In this document: positions 53,734 to 64,000 of the stretch, piece by piece
Position numbering within the stretch: position 1 is the first letter of the stretch
Layout: every line of letters starts with the position of its first letter
NCBI RefSeq assembly: GCF_030253575.1
Contig: NC_080569.1
Location: forward strand, 1,694,001 to 1,758,000
Length of the DNA stretch: 64,000 nt
Direction: 5' to 3'
DNA from: Rhododendron vialii
Lineage: Eukaryota; Streptophyta; Magnoliopsida; Ericales; Ericaceae
Notes under the pieces: model-generated
The model's database searches: none
Told to the model about the DNA's origin: nothing
What the model saw: only the letters and a program-made list of their open reading frames with translations
Program-made: the position numbers and the translations under genes

Positions 53734-56279
53734 AACATCTATAAGCGAAATCATGAGTGCTTGAAACACACACAACAGGGTCATGCTTGCCAAGAATGAG
53801 TAATTCTACCTTCACACCCAAAACACACACCCGTGTGCAGTGTGGATGTGGTCTTAGAATAATTGGCCAAGAATTAACGTTAGAGAGCGCACCTGTTAAC
53901 ACATTTCAACCAAAAAGATATTGTAATAATAAGTAATGTCAAAATAACAAAAGAATGCTTTTGCTAAAATAATAAAAAGCTAACCAAATTACTAAGAAAG
54001 TTAGTAATTACATCATTTATCAAAGAAATTTAATTATTTGAATTGGCTCTGTAGATCAAGTCTAAGAACAATTCAATACACAATAACTAACTACTATATT
54101 TATAAATTTTGATCCAATTAGGAAGAATTTTTTTCAAAATTTATTCCTAAACTTTCAAATTCGTATTGCGTTACGGTTCTATTGACAGATATAAGAAACA
54201 AGACTACCATCGAAATTAGAAAATAATTTTATCCATTTTTTAATTCAGACTTATACATTAGATTTTGAATGGAATATTATTCAAAATGCATTAAAGTTAT
54301 TAAAGTAAACAAAGGAACGAACTTATAAACAAAACTTAAAAAATAAAAAACGAACTTATGTGTCACTGTAACCCAACGTGCATGCAAAACACCCGTCAAA
54401 CTACGAGCAAGACACGTGTCCCCTTGTGCCTTGTGACACGTGCCATTTCCTGTTCTGCTACATCCCAAAAGGCGTTACTCCATACAACTCCATCGTCCCA
54501 AATTGTTAGTCATGTAACCACTCAAATAATTATCTATATATGTCATATTTTATCAAATTTTTTATGATTTTAAAAAATTTATTTAATAAAATTAATTAAG
54601 ATCTATTAAACAACTTTTATATATTAATATAAAAAATTTATAAATTAAAAAATATAATCAATTTTTTGAGGTTCCAAATAGTGACAGAGGACGTACTGCT
54701 ATATTTAGCGTTTCTGGCGACATGGCTTTACTGCTTGTAACTCCATACTATATTTAGCGTGCTTCTTCCTACTTCGGAATTAGTAATTTCCTCTTCAATA
54801 AAACTATGGGTACCTCTTGATGTACGTCAAATGATATTATACACTGTGCCTACATAAAAGATCGGAGTCATTTATTTCCTTTAAGGTAAAGATCTTTGTA
54901 AATAATTTGCTCAGTCAAATATTGGTAAAAATTTGAACAATTCTACACCTAATTCGCTGACAGGAAATTGAGCAAATAATCGATCTAGACCTTACTAATA
55001 TCCGACTGAACTGATCTTTTATAGGAACACTTGAAAAAACGTTTTAAGCAAATGGGTTCTTCTATAGTCAAACCTATGGGCGGACAATGAGAAAATACCA
55101 CTATCTATTATTTTATAATTTAAATTCACGTGTCACATTGTTGTTTCTTCCAGTATTACACTTGAGTTTTCTACTTTTTACTTTGTATGTGCTTCTTTAA
55201 TATTTTGTCTAAATACCTTCTTTGCTCTTGGCAACTCATCTCTATTTTTTGCTCTTACAAATTCACGGCTAATTTATGATGGAAAAAAAAATCCCAGCTA
55301 CTTTTTGTCTTCTTTTTTTTTATAACTTAGATTATATGTTCGAACTAGTTTATGCGCATTTCAATTAATTTTGAGATTTCGATTCTAGCGTTCACTCGTA
55401 GGGGAGCCCAGTGAAAATCGGAGCAGATTGCTCCATATGAACTTACCCCAAAAGAGTCAAAAAAATCCGCGCTTGTAGCACACTATAATCAGCCCTTTAG
55501 GCTGACTTTAGAATTTGCTCAACAAATTAAGTGCTTCAATTATCAATCCGTTTGAACTAATGCAAATATCTTATTTCTTTGATCATTTTATCCTAAAAGA
55601 TCATAATTAATTTTTGGCTTTAGGGCTCTCGTTAGTTAGCCGTAAGAGACATTTAATTCTACGATTTTCTTAGAGCAAATTAACGAGAGTCATACAGTCA
55701 ATAATTAATTATGACCATATATGATAAAATGATTAAAAAATAAAATTTTCGCATTGGTTTAAACGGATTGAAAATTAGAGAGTTTAATTTTTTTCTCCGC
55801 TTTCCCCCAAATTCCTACCTGTTCCAGCCCCAAAACGACATAGTTTTGAGGCACCACAGCCCCCCGAATTTCCATACGGAATTGTGAGATTGAGTTTTCA
55901 GAATCAGTCGAGGTGCGCGTAAAGTGACGTGGACACCTGAGTTATTAAACGGAAAAAAAAAGAAGGCAAAGTTCACCATCTGAAATGGAAAAGAAATTAA
56001 AGTAAAAAAGAGAGAGAGAGAGAGAGGGGGAAAGTTACGTACTTTTTGTGGGGAAAGTGTGCCTCAATGTTAGTTTTGTTATTTAAAGGCAGGAGAGGGA
56101 TATTTCCGTCATTTAAAGGTAGACCACTTACCTGCCTGGTCCTGCCACATGCAATCAGACGAATTGAAGTACAAAATTTAAAAAGGCAATGGACCGACTT
56201 ATAACCAGCCCAAGGCCGAAGGTAGATTAAAGCGTACACGAAATAGCAAGAGTGAACCAAAGACGTACGATATGGATTA
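53734..56279. other. Gene-free AT-rich region
   Basis: No gene recognised. Contains a possible Stowaway-type MITE (~54,488-54,697), an imperfect inverted repeat around 54,846-55,030 (ATAAAAGATCGGAG / inverse), a fold-back at 55.54-55.77 kb and GA/polypurine tracts near 56,010. Confidence 0.55.
55543..55771. mobile_element. Fold-back element with ~75-bp arms
   Basis: TCAATCCGTTTGAACTAATG pairs with the inverse of CATTGGTTTAAACGGATTGA; inner arms share ATCATTTTAT and TAATTAAT. Loop ~80 bp containing a second inverted motif (CTCTCGTTA / TAACGAGAG). Confidence 0.7.
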
Positions 56280-56518
56280 GGCTCCGTTCCGGAACTCATT
56301 TTAAGTATTTATTTTTTAAAAAGATAATTTTAAGTTTAAAAATAATATGTTTACACAAATAATTTTTCTAGCAATATGGATCTTGTTTGATAGATCTTAT
56401 CGAGATTTTTTATACGGTGCAAAAAAAATTAAAAAATAATTTTTTATTTACTTTATTTTTGAGTTTGAAAATGTGAAATAAACTGCTTATTTTTTTAAAA
56501 AAATTTTAGAACGGGGCC
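56280..56518. mobile_element. Tourist-like MITE, copy 2
   Basis: Same family as the copy at 52.5 kb: GGCTCCGTTCCGG / AACGGGGCC termini, TSD TTA (56277-56279 and 56519-56521), and a shared interior ATACGGTGCAAAAAAAATTAA. Confidence 0.85.
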
Positions 56519-56521
56519 TTA

Positions 56522-57470
56522 GAATTAAAAGACTGATTTACTACACAAGAGTGAACCAAAGACGTACGCGACGTTGGAGCTTATGACCCAGTCACAGATT
56601 ATTCAACATGATTTTCCCATATAAGTATATGCATTCACACAGCCAGGGGCAGCCTTGGCCCACTTATTATTTTTTTTCCTCTCTCTCTCTCTCTTTTTAA
56701 TGAATTAGGCAGAACAGAGTTTTCTCGTCAAGACGATTCAATTGGGGTAAAAAATTTATCACAAAACGAACAAATGTGAAATTTTTTGAATAAGGACAAA
56801 ACGGAAAAATCCAAATAGCCCAAAAAATCTGTAGCGGAACTTAGCCTGGATTCAACAGTGAATCAACCAAGAGCAACTTGAGTTTAGAGTCTAGAGTCTC
56901 TAGACCAATAGATCAAGTGCATCGCAGCGGGAATGATCCTCTCCATCTCCCTCGTCGTCGCGAACTACCTCTTTGTCCAAAACGTATTCTTTGTCTCTCT
57001 AGATTTCTTCATTTGCATGTAATTTGAAATCTAAAAGATTTTCAGTGCGATCGTATTCTTCAATGAAATGAAAAGACTACAATTTTAGAAGGATATCCAA
57101 ACTTGATTTTTGCATTTTTTTTTTCCGAAGGAGATGTTCCCAAGTTCTAAAAAATCCGTTTCCTCTAAAAACAGGAAAATAAATTGTGAATGCTATAAAT
57201 GTAGCACCTATCCCCTTTTAGCAGTTTTCGAAGTCTGGGGTAGTCATTTTTTCGACCTAGATTGTCTACTAATTTCAACCATTCTCCAGCTGAAATGAAG
57301 GAAGGGGGAGGGGAAAGGAAAAAAAGAAAATGGGAAAATGGGTCGGGTCGGGCGGGGTTTGAATTTGTCTTGACCCATATTTGACCCATCCATATTTGAT
57401 TCACAATCCGTTTCAACCTGACCAAACCCGTCCATTTGCCACATCTAGAATAGATTATAAAAAAAAGGGA
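56522..57470. other. Intergenic
   Basis: No gene recognised; CT tract near 56,680. Short open frames have no family resemblance. Confidence 0.5.
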
Positions 57471-57620
57471 GAATCTAGTGCACGAGACTCCTGTTATTGC
57501 GGGGTACGAGGAATGATTGATATACGCAGCCTTACCCTTACAACCAGAGAGGCTGTTTTCGCAACTCGAACCTATGAGATCACGATGGAGCAACTTTACC
57601 ATTGCGCCAGGCCCGCCCTT
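57471..57620 (-). mobile_element. Au-like SINE
   Basis: On the minus strand: AAGGGCGGGCCTGGCGCAAT with an A-box-like GCGCAATGGTAAAG, a B box GGTTCGAGTTGCG, an AACAGCCTCTCTGGTTGTAA-GGGTAAGG block with GCTGCGTATATC, and an end GTGCACTAGATTCTCCC into a T-rich run. This closely matches the Au SINE as I remember it, a family spread widely across angiosperms. Confidence 0.85.
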
Positions 57621-57905
57621 TTCTAATAGAATAAATTGATTTTATTACTGTATTTATTTTCCAAAGATAGATTCTGCATAAGGGTAGAAAAGTACTAGGT
57701 CACTACATCAACAACCATAATTTCGGCGAAAAAGTGCGAAATGAATTCTAGAAACAACATGCCAAACAGAATTTATTTTTCTATCCCAAGTTTAGTACGG
57801 AGAATTAATTGCAAGCCCCACAAAACTTTATACTAAGAATTACACTATTTACAAACAAAATTTGTGATCCGGAATAGCCCAAACCTCATTTAATGACAAA
57901 AAATG

Positions 57906-58338
57906 TGATGCAGGGAAGTGTGCTAAAAAAGAAGAACGCGCACAACACGAACAAGTATGAACTAGAGATACTTTATTTATGAACACACAATAATAAGAAA
58001 ACTCTCAATTACCATTAGTTAAAATCATAAACAACCAACTAGCCCTAAGACTTACACATCCTCATTTATAATGATAAGCCTAGAAATATTGAAAAGAAAA
58101 TAAAATAAAGGAAAGCTAAAAATCTAAATATTGGAAAACAACCAAAACGGAACAATTTACGCCAAAACGGAACAATCCTTACTAAAATATTAAATTCAAA
58201 ATAATAACAAACGAAAAATCCTATATTTTTAGAATAACAAAAATATTGAACCATATAATCTGATACCAACTGATGCTGAAAAACATGTTAAAAAAGAAGA
58301 ACGTAGAAAGACAATCACGATTGTATGAATTAGAGGTA
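57906..58338 (-). mobile_element. Possible TRIM/LTR remnant
   Basis: TGATGC...TTAAAAAAGAAGAACG...TATGAA-TAGAG-TA occurs at 57906-57974 and 58271-58338. Directly left of the second copy, minus-strand GTTGGTATCAGAT is a tRNA-Met primer site, so the right copy behaves as a 5' LTR end. The right LTR is interrupted by a MITE. A related internal sequence lies near 60,420-60,540. Confidence 0.4.
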
Positions 58339-58565
58339 TTCCCTCCATCCAATTTCGACATACGTGTCTTTTAAAAATTTGTCTATATCTCACAATCTAT
58401 AATATTTTACATAATTTCGAAAATATTATATTTTAGATCTAATTGAAATCTATCAAATAAGATCCATATTGTATATAAAAGACATTATAAATTGAAATAT
58501 ATAGACGATTTTGTAAAATGTCCCAAATAGTGAAAATAGACAAACAAATCGGAACGGAAGGAATA
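58339..58565. mobile_element. Stowaway/mariner-like MITE
   Basis: TATTCCCTCCATCCAATTTC at the left and the inverse AGTATTCCTTCCGTTCCGAT at the right, the CTCCCTCCGTTC-type terminus of plant Tc1/mariner MITEs, with TA at both edges. Confidence 0.6.
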
Positions 58566-59695
58566 CTATTTTGCCAAAGGCACAATTGAAAACAAAAATC
58601 ACAGTCCTGGCTATTTGGGCCACTACTTGAGATGCGTAACCAATGCGGCAATGCCTATTTGTCAAACTTTCCCTCGTAACCTCGTTGAAGTGCATCTTGG
58701 GAAAGGAAAAGACGTACTTTTATATAGACAATGCGAACTCACTTTGTGAGTGAGATCCAATTTATGCAACACAATTTTTTTATTTTGTCATCATTCAATT
58801 TTTTTTTATATTTGTTAATTTTATGTCAAATTTTTGAAAAATATAGGTGAGTAAGGTCAAACTAGAGGAATCAAAAGAGTAAAAAATTACAACTTTTACA
58901 CAAGTATTTAGGGAAATATTCAAGAAAAAGTCAAAAAACTGACTTTTTGAGTTTTTTTTTTGGATATTTTTAAAAATATTTGTGTAAAAGTCATAATATT
59001 TTTTTACTTTTCCGATTTTTCTCATCATTACTCATTCATATCACATAAAAATTTGGCGTAAAACTAACAAATGCCAAACAAATTGAATAAGTTTGAACCA
59101 AAAAATTATTTTGCAAAAGTTAATCACTAGTATAAACACCCCGAACTCAAAACACATGCGCCTCCTTCTCCGAAAACAAGATTAATGGGTGTTTGTGTGT
59201 TTGGTTGTAGAATGACTAGGGTTTGCTCGTGCCTGAAGGCACGGCGCAACGTGAGATCTAATTAGTGGCAATTGTGCAATTAATATTATTTGAGGGAGAG
59301 AGGGAGAGCCGTAGAATTTATGAAGCAAATCAATGAATATGATTTATAGAGAGATAATATTCAAAAACGGTGTCACTTATTAGATAGATTAGATAGATTG
59401 TTTATTTACAAAAATGTTACTTGCAACCACATCCAAGTGCACACGTACACTCACAAGGGTCTGGGCAGACTCCACACACTGGACATATCTATATTATAAA
59501 ATAGAGCAGTTTTCTTTAAAAATGTCTAGGCATATAAACAAAGAAGCATCTATAGCCGTTCGATCGTACTTTCTGATAAGGTTATAGCCGTCAGATTGAA
59601 TGAATATTTCCTATTATATACACCTACACTCCTTCATTTTTCAATTGATTTCTCTAAACTTAATTTTTTTATATTCAATTCAATACTCTCCCTGT

Positions 59696-59966
59696 CCCCT
59701 TTTTAAAGTTTAGTATTCCATTTTTGGCTGTTTCTTAAAAAGTGTCGATTTTGTAAAGTTAGTGGATAAAAATTGATACATTTTTCATTTTGCCTCTAAA
59801 AGTAGATTTCATTTTGAAAAGTTAGCGAGTAAAAGTGTGATGATAATGTCTCCATAGAAGGTAAATAAGGAAAGTGAAGGTAAAAATGATGTGAAAAGTG
59901 TAATGATAATGTTTTCTTAATAAGTTGGAGTTACAAAGTGAAACACTTAAAAAGAGAAGGAGGGAG
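59696..59966. mobile_element. Stowaway/mariner-like MITE
   Basis: Left TACTCTCCCTGTCCCCTTTT, right inverse ATACTCCCTCCTTCTCTTTT; TA-flanked; AT-rich interior. Confidence 0.65.
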
Positions 59967-60586
59967 TATTTGCTTTTAAGTTGATTCATTTTAGGTCGAT
60001 TTTTCTACGGTAAAAAATAAACAATCATTTTTGGATTCATACGCAAAGAGGAAACAACCCTTTTTATAAGAATACACACAATTCTTCTACGTGTTTCTTT
60101 GGGGAAAAAAAACTGAACTATTTTGAGTTTTTTTTGAACAATATTGATGAGTGAAGGAGGATGTTATGTTGAGTTTTTTTTGTCTTTGCGTTAAAGAGGT
60201 TAGAGGGATATTCAAGAATAATTTTTTGCCCACCAATTCGAAGTCGTGCATTCAGGTACCAGCATGCGCTAGTTTTTCATACAATCTACACCATTATAAG
60301 TATTAGCGTGTAAAAGGGGTGTTACTGTAGAATGATTGTTTTTTTTATGGTACTAAAAAGATGACGAGACTAGAAGAGCACTCCTACCAAGACTCTACAC
60401 TCCCCAGTAGCTTCCCATACGTTTGACCTTATTTATAATGAGATAGCCTTGAAATACTAAAAAAGATATAAAATAAAAGAAATTTAAAAACAATAAAATA
60501 ATAGAAACATAATAGAATAAACATAAATAAAGAAAATTTAACATTCTAGACAATTTTTGCTAAAATAGTACTAAACTCAAGATAAT

Positions 60587-60841
60587 ATTCTTTCCGTTCT
60601 GATTTGTTTGTCTATTCTAAAAAATATAATTTATTAAGAGAACACAATTATTACACTTTTTGAACTTGAACTTTCCAAATAATGCCCTTCAAATGAAATT
60701 GAACTTGTCACATCAATTCAAAAAGTAAGGGCAAAGTAGAAATCTCATAAGATTTTTTCATTTGATTTTATCAAACTAGACAAATAATTTGAAACATTAA
60801 AAAATTAAAAAATAGACAAATAAAATAGAACAGAAGGAGTA
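60587..60841. mobile_element. Stowaway/mariner-like MITE upstream of YUCCA
   Basis: Left TATTCTTTCCGTTCTGATTT, right inverse ATACTCCTTCTGTTCTATTT, both continuing GTTTGTCTA. Ends ~70 bp before the YUCCA TATA box, so it forms part of the proximal promoter. Confidence 0.65.
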
Positions 60842-60913
60842 TCTAGAATAAAATCCAATATTTCTAGAATATTGGCAAGCATAAAAAAGGTCATTGCTCT
60901 AGTAGTAGCACAT

Positions 60914-60920
60914 TATATAA
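60914..60920 (+). promoter_or_regulatory. YUCCA TATA box
   Basis: TATATAA 75 bp before the ATG at 60995, no ATG between. Confidence 0.6.
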
Positions 60921-60994
60921 CGAGGGTTGTCCTCCTGCTTTTCCATCCTAATTCTTAGCAATAGAATCGATCACCACCGCGGCCGCCAGAATCT

Positions 60995-63900
60995 ATGGAA
61001 ATGCAAGAGCCAGTGGCAATAATAGTCGGAGCAGGCCCGTCCGGCCTCGCCGTCGCCGCATGCTTAAACCGCCTCTCCATTCCAAACATAATCCTAGATA
61101 GAGAAGATTGTTTTGCTTCCCTGTGGAAGAAAAAATCGTACGATCGCCTCCACCTCCACTTACCAAAACAATACTGCGAGCTCCCCCACATGCCATTTCC
61201 CACCACATTCCCCAACTATGTTCCCAAAAAACTCTTTCTACAATACTTAGACGACTACGTTTCTCGTTTCAACATAAGTCCCATGTACCATAAACTCGTC
61301 GAGTCCGCCAGCCACGACGGCGTCGCGGAAAGATGGAGGGTTAGGGTGAGGAACACCGGCGGTTCCGAGGAGGCGCCGGTCGAGGAATATTCCGGTAGGT
61401 TTTTGGTGGTGGCGAGCGGAGAAACTAGCGATGTGTTTGTGCCGGAGGTGAAAGGGTTGGATAGTTTTGGAGGGGAGGTTATACACTCGACTATGTACAA
61501 GTCTGGAGAGAAGTACAGTGGGAAGAGAGCTTTGGTTGTTGGGAGTGGGAATTCTGGTATGGAAATTGCTTTTGATTTGTCACTTCACGGGGCTGAGACT
61601 TCCATCGTTGTTCGAAGCCCGGTAAGTTACGGAGTACTGATCACTAAGATTGTTAAGGCCTCGTTCCAGAAATTTTTTTAAAAAATAAACAGTTTATTTC
61701 GTATTTTTAAATTAAAAAATAATATAAATAAAAAATAAAATTTTAATTTTTTTTGCATCATTTTCTTTCACACAAGATTCATTTTGCATATTGTTAGATT
61801 TCAATAAGTCTATAATTTTTGAGCTTGAAATTGCCTTCTTAAAAAATAAGAATTTTTTTTTGAGTTACAGAAACGAGCTTCAGAAATATTAAATCAGCAG
61901 TGTTACATATGTACGTAATCACAAATCACAACTCTCTTATATATCTGTCGGTTCTACAAATGCGATTATGAGACCTACATAGGGTGGGGCCTATATGAGA
62001 TTTTGTGGTTGGCAGATGTGTACCTAATATTTCTTATCTTAAGTAGAGTGATTAATACTAAATCAATGATTTTTGGCCATTAAAAAATCGACGATTTTGT
62101 ATCTAATATTAGTTCAATGTTGGTTTTGAAAAGTTGACAAGCTTTAAAAAATAAGGATTAGCTAGTTCAGGTTTGCCACTATTTGCTTGTTTTCTTTTCC
62201 TTTTTGGTCCTACTGTATTGGTTGGCGTCTTACCTTCCTGGTTTGTTGGGTCTTGGGTAACGTTTGTTGTTTTACCCTTGGCTCATTTGATCTTTGGTTT
62301 TCTTTTTCAATGAAATAAATTTCTTTTGGCCAACGAAAAAAAAAAGATCTAATACGAGCTTTAATTGAACCGACACTAATCGATTCAACTTGAGTGCGTA
62401 GCTTGACTTTTTCATAAATCATAGGCTAAATAAATCGAGTAGTAGCTTGATTTGAGAATTTAGTAAGATTCGATTTTTTTTAACTATAGGAAAAATTAAG
62501 ATCTTTCGATAGGAGTTAATTGGCCTCGATCATTTATGTTAGTGTGCCTCTGCTCCATTTCATTATATAAATTTTGCAGCTTAAGGTTTCCTGGCCTGAT
62601 GGTGTATTTGGAATCATGCACGCAGATTCACATTCTATCGAGGGAAATGCTGCATATGGGGCTTGGGATGTTGAAATATGGTATCCCTTTAACTACTGCG
62701 GAATCCTTGTTGGTTTTGCTTAGCAAGCTGTGGTATGGAGACCTAACCAAGTACGGGATTCAGAGGCCTCGAGAGGGTCCCCTGTCTTTGAAAGTGAAGT
62801 ATGGAAAGTACCCAGTTGTTGACGTCGGAACCTACCAAAAGATCAAGTCCGGCCAAATCCAGGTACGTACGCCATAAACGTGACACAAAAATAACCAGAC
62901 GCTTGGATTGGCTAGACAGGACTGTGTAACGTATGTATAAATATGCACGGGCTGGGGCGGACTTAGTAAGAGGCAAGTGGGGTCACGTGCCCTCACACCT
63001 TTTCATACTAATTTTTTTAACTAAGGTTTTCTCTTGTTTGATTTAGGGGTGCAAAGTATATCTCGCACAATTATGGATCTTTTTCCAATTATCCAAGACC
63101 TGTATAATGTAGAGAATGTCAAATAATTTGTCCACAAAAAATCAAGTTGATCGGGCACTGATAACAACTTGAAAAGAACATTTCATTTATGCAAAAAATG
63201 GTTAAACCGTGTATTTTTTTATAAGTTCGGAGTTGTTTCAATTTAAAGTCTAATCAACATAATTTTTTAATGGACAATTTATATGATGAGTCCTATCATA
63301 TGAACGGTTCGGATTGACGGGAGATATACTTGTGGACAAATTGCACTTGTAGGGAATCTGAATCCTTTTCCTATGTGTGCATACGTTAAAACAAAATTGT
63401 ATGTGTGCATACGATTAAAAACTTAAGAACAGAACAGAACATTAAAAACTTTTGGAATGTTGGATGTGTGGATACATTTAAAAACTTTTGCTTAAGAAGA
63501 ACAAAACATTAAAACAAAATTTTGGAAAACGTATTTCGCAGCTTCACCCCTCAAATAAAAAAAAATCTAGCAGAGAATACATATGTGTGCATACGTTTAA
63601 AAACTTTTGGAATATTGTATAATTGTAGTTGACGGTGAACTTCTCTAAGATTATGAATGATTATGTGCCCCCACTATAAATAATTCCTGGGTCCGTCATT
63701 GTGCGCGGGCAATGGGCATGTACAGGTATTGCCAGCAATAGCAAGCATAAGGGGAAATGAAGTGGAATTTGAGAATGGCAACTCACATCCATTCGACGCT
63801 ATCGTTTTCGCTACAGGCTTCAAAAGATCAACCCATAAGTGGCTTAAGGTTAAGTAGTTAACACAACTAACATTCTGAGTTTAAATTTTTTTGGCAAATT

Positions 63901-64000
63901 GTTGCGAGACTATTATAATTATTATTCGATTTGTGTTAATTTGGAACAGGGAGACAATTATCTTTTGAACGAAGATGGAATTCCGAAGCATAGTTTTCCA
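60995..64000 (+). CDS. YUC: YUCCA-type flavin monooxygenase (auxin synthesis), 3' end beyond window
   Basis: Indole-3-pyruvate monooxygenase: converts indole-3-pyruvate to indole-3-acetic acid using FAD and NADPH, the rate-limiting step of the TAA/YUC auxin route. Exons 60995-61621, 62626-62862, 63726-63848 and 63950 onward, phases closed. FAD-binding GAGPSG at ~12-17 (GxGxxG); [20 protein letters not shown] block; NADPH-binding GSGNSG at ~187-192 followed by [21 protein letters not shown] at the exon 1/2 join; [13 protein letters not shown] in exon 3. The absence of an N-terminal extension and the [20 protein letters not shown] wording favour the YUC10/11 branch, but this is from memory. Met 3 is an alternative start. 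A Tourist-like MITE, a LINE tail and a hAT-like element lie in its introns. Confidence 0.92.
61657..61878. mobile_element. Tourist-like MITE, copy 3 (inverted), in YUCCA intron 1
   Basis: Interior is the inverse of copies 1 and 2 (TTTTTTTGCATC, AACAGTTTATTTC). Termini GGCCTCGTTCCAG and GAAACGAGC are more decayed and the target duplication is unclear. Lies 36 bp after the exon 1 donor. Confidence 0.6.
62170..62348 (+). mobile_element. LINE 3' end in YUCCA intron 1
   Basis: TTTCAATGAAATAAATTTCT, then TTTGGCCAACG and poly-A, a typical plant L1 tail. Left edge and target duplication not resolved. Confidence 0.5.
62953..63702. mobile_element. hAT-like element in YUCCA intron 2
   Basis: Left GGGGCGGACTTAG and inverse right end TGACGGACCCAGGAATT; flanks GCACGGGC and GCGCGGGC form an 8-bp target duplication with one mismatch. 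Interior has internal direct repeats (TGTGTGCATACG-TTAAAA) near 63,380-63,600. Confidence 0.65.

Noticed and set aside
57165..57602. 145-codon minus-strand frame
   Set aside because: Its N-terminal part is Au-SINE sequence and the rest has no recognisable domain.

Overview
The window is nuclear DNA from a flowering plant, almost certainly a eudicot and probably woody. Genes are split by GT-AG introns, are far apart, and lie among LTR retrotransposons, MITEs, fold-back elements and long microsatellites. I see no operons, ribosome binding sites, CRISPR arrays, rRNA genes or convincing tRNA genes. The species cannot be fixed from the sequence.

Layout: (1) 1-2,467, minus strand: 5' two exons of a CASP-like (CASPL1-type) membrane protein gene cut by the window edge, with a hAT-type element in its intron. 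(2) 2.5-7.8 kb: intergenic DNA with two fold-back elements, a MITE and SSRs. (3) 7,846-17,016: a young Ty1/copia retrotransposon, minus strand, with two 1,164-bp LTRs that look identical and a 5-bp target duplication. It carries separate gag and pol frames, a small two-TM ORF with its own TATA-like promoter, and a nested Ty3-type solo LTR. (4) 19.0-20.5 kb: complete six-exon SWEET sugar transporter. (5) 22.2-24.1 kb: FYV7/CCDC59-type rRNA-processing protein. (6) 25.6-31.6 kb, minus strand: regulatory subunit 2 of protein phosphatase 4. (7) 32.0-34.3 kb: a tandem duplication of the promoter/leader region of the next gene, broken by a fold-back element. (8) 34.3-43.1 kb: class I (vacuolar) NHX cation/proton antiporter, 14 coding exons, 538 aa. 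(9) 45.2-47.3 kb: NET3-type actin-binding NAB protein. (10) 47.6-49.4 kb: an ~0.83-kb tandem duplication. (11) 49.6-50.0 kb, minus strand: classical arabinogalactan protein (AGP25/26/27-like). (12) 50-61 kb: gene-poor DNA with fold-backs, Tourist- and Stowaway-like MITEs, a complete TRIM, a LINE tail and an Au-like SINE. (13) 60,995-64,000: 5' four exons of a YUCCA-type flavin monooxygenase (auxin synthesis), cut by the window end.

The genes do not form a pathway. They are independent housekeeping, transport, cytoskeleton, cell-wall and hormone genes. The NHX-NET3-AGP order looks like a conserved neighbourhood: from memory, Arabidopsis keeps NHX4 next to AGP27 and NET3C next to AGP26. All exon models were assembled by hand from splice sites, reading phase and remembered family sequence, without alignment software. 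Within each model the phases close exactly.

The best candidates for something undescribed are: the small membrane-protein gene captured with its promoter inside the copia element, at the place where Sirevirus-type elements carry env-like ORFs; the 14-bp tandem array sitting against the LTR TATA box; and several fold-back families with 75-170-bp arms.
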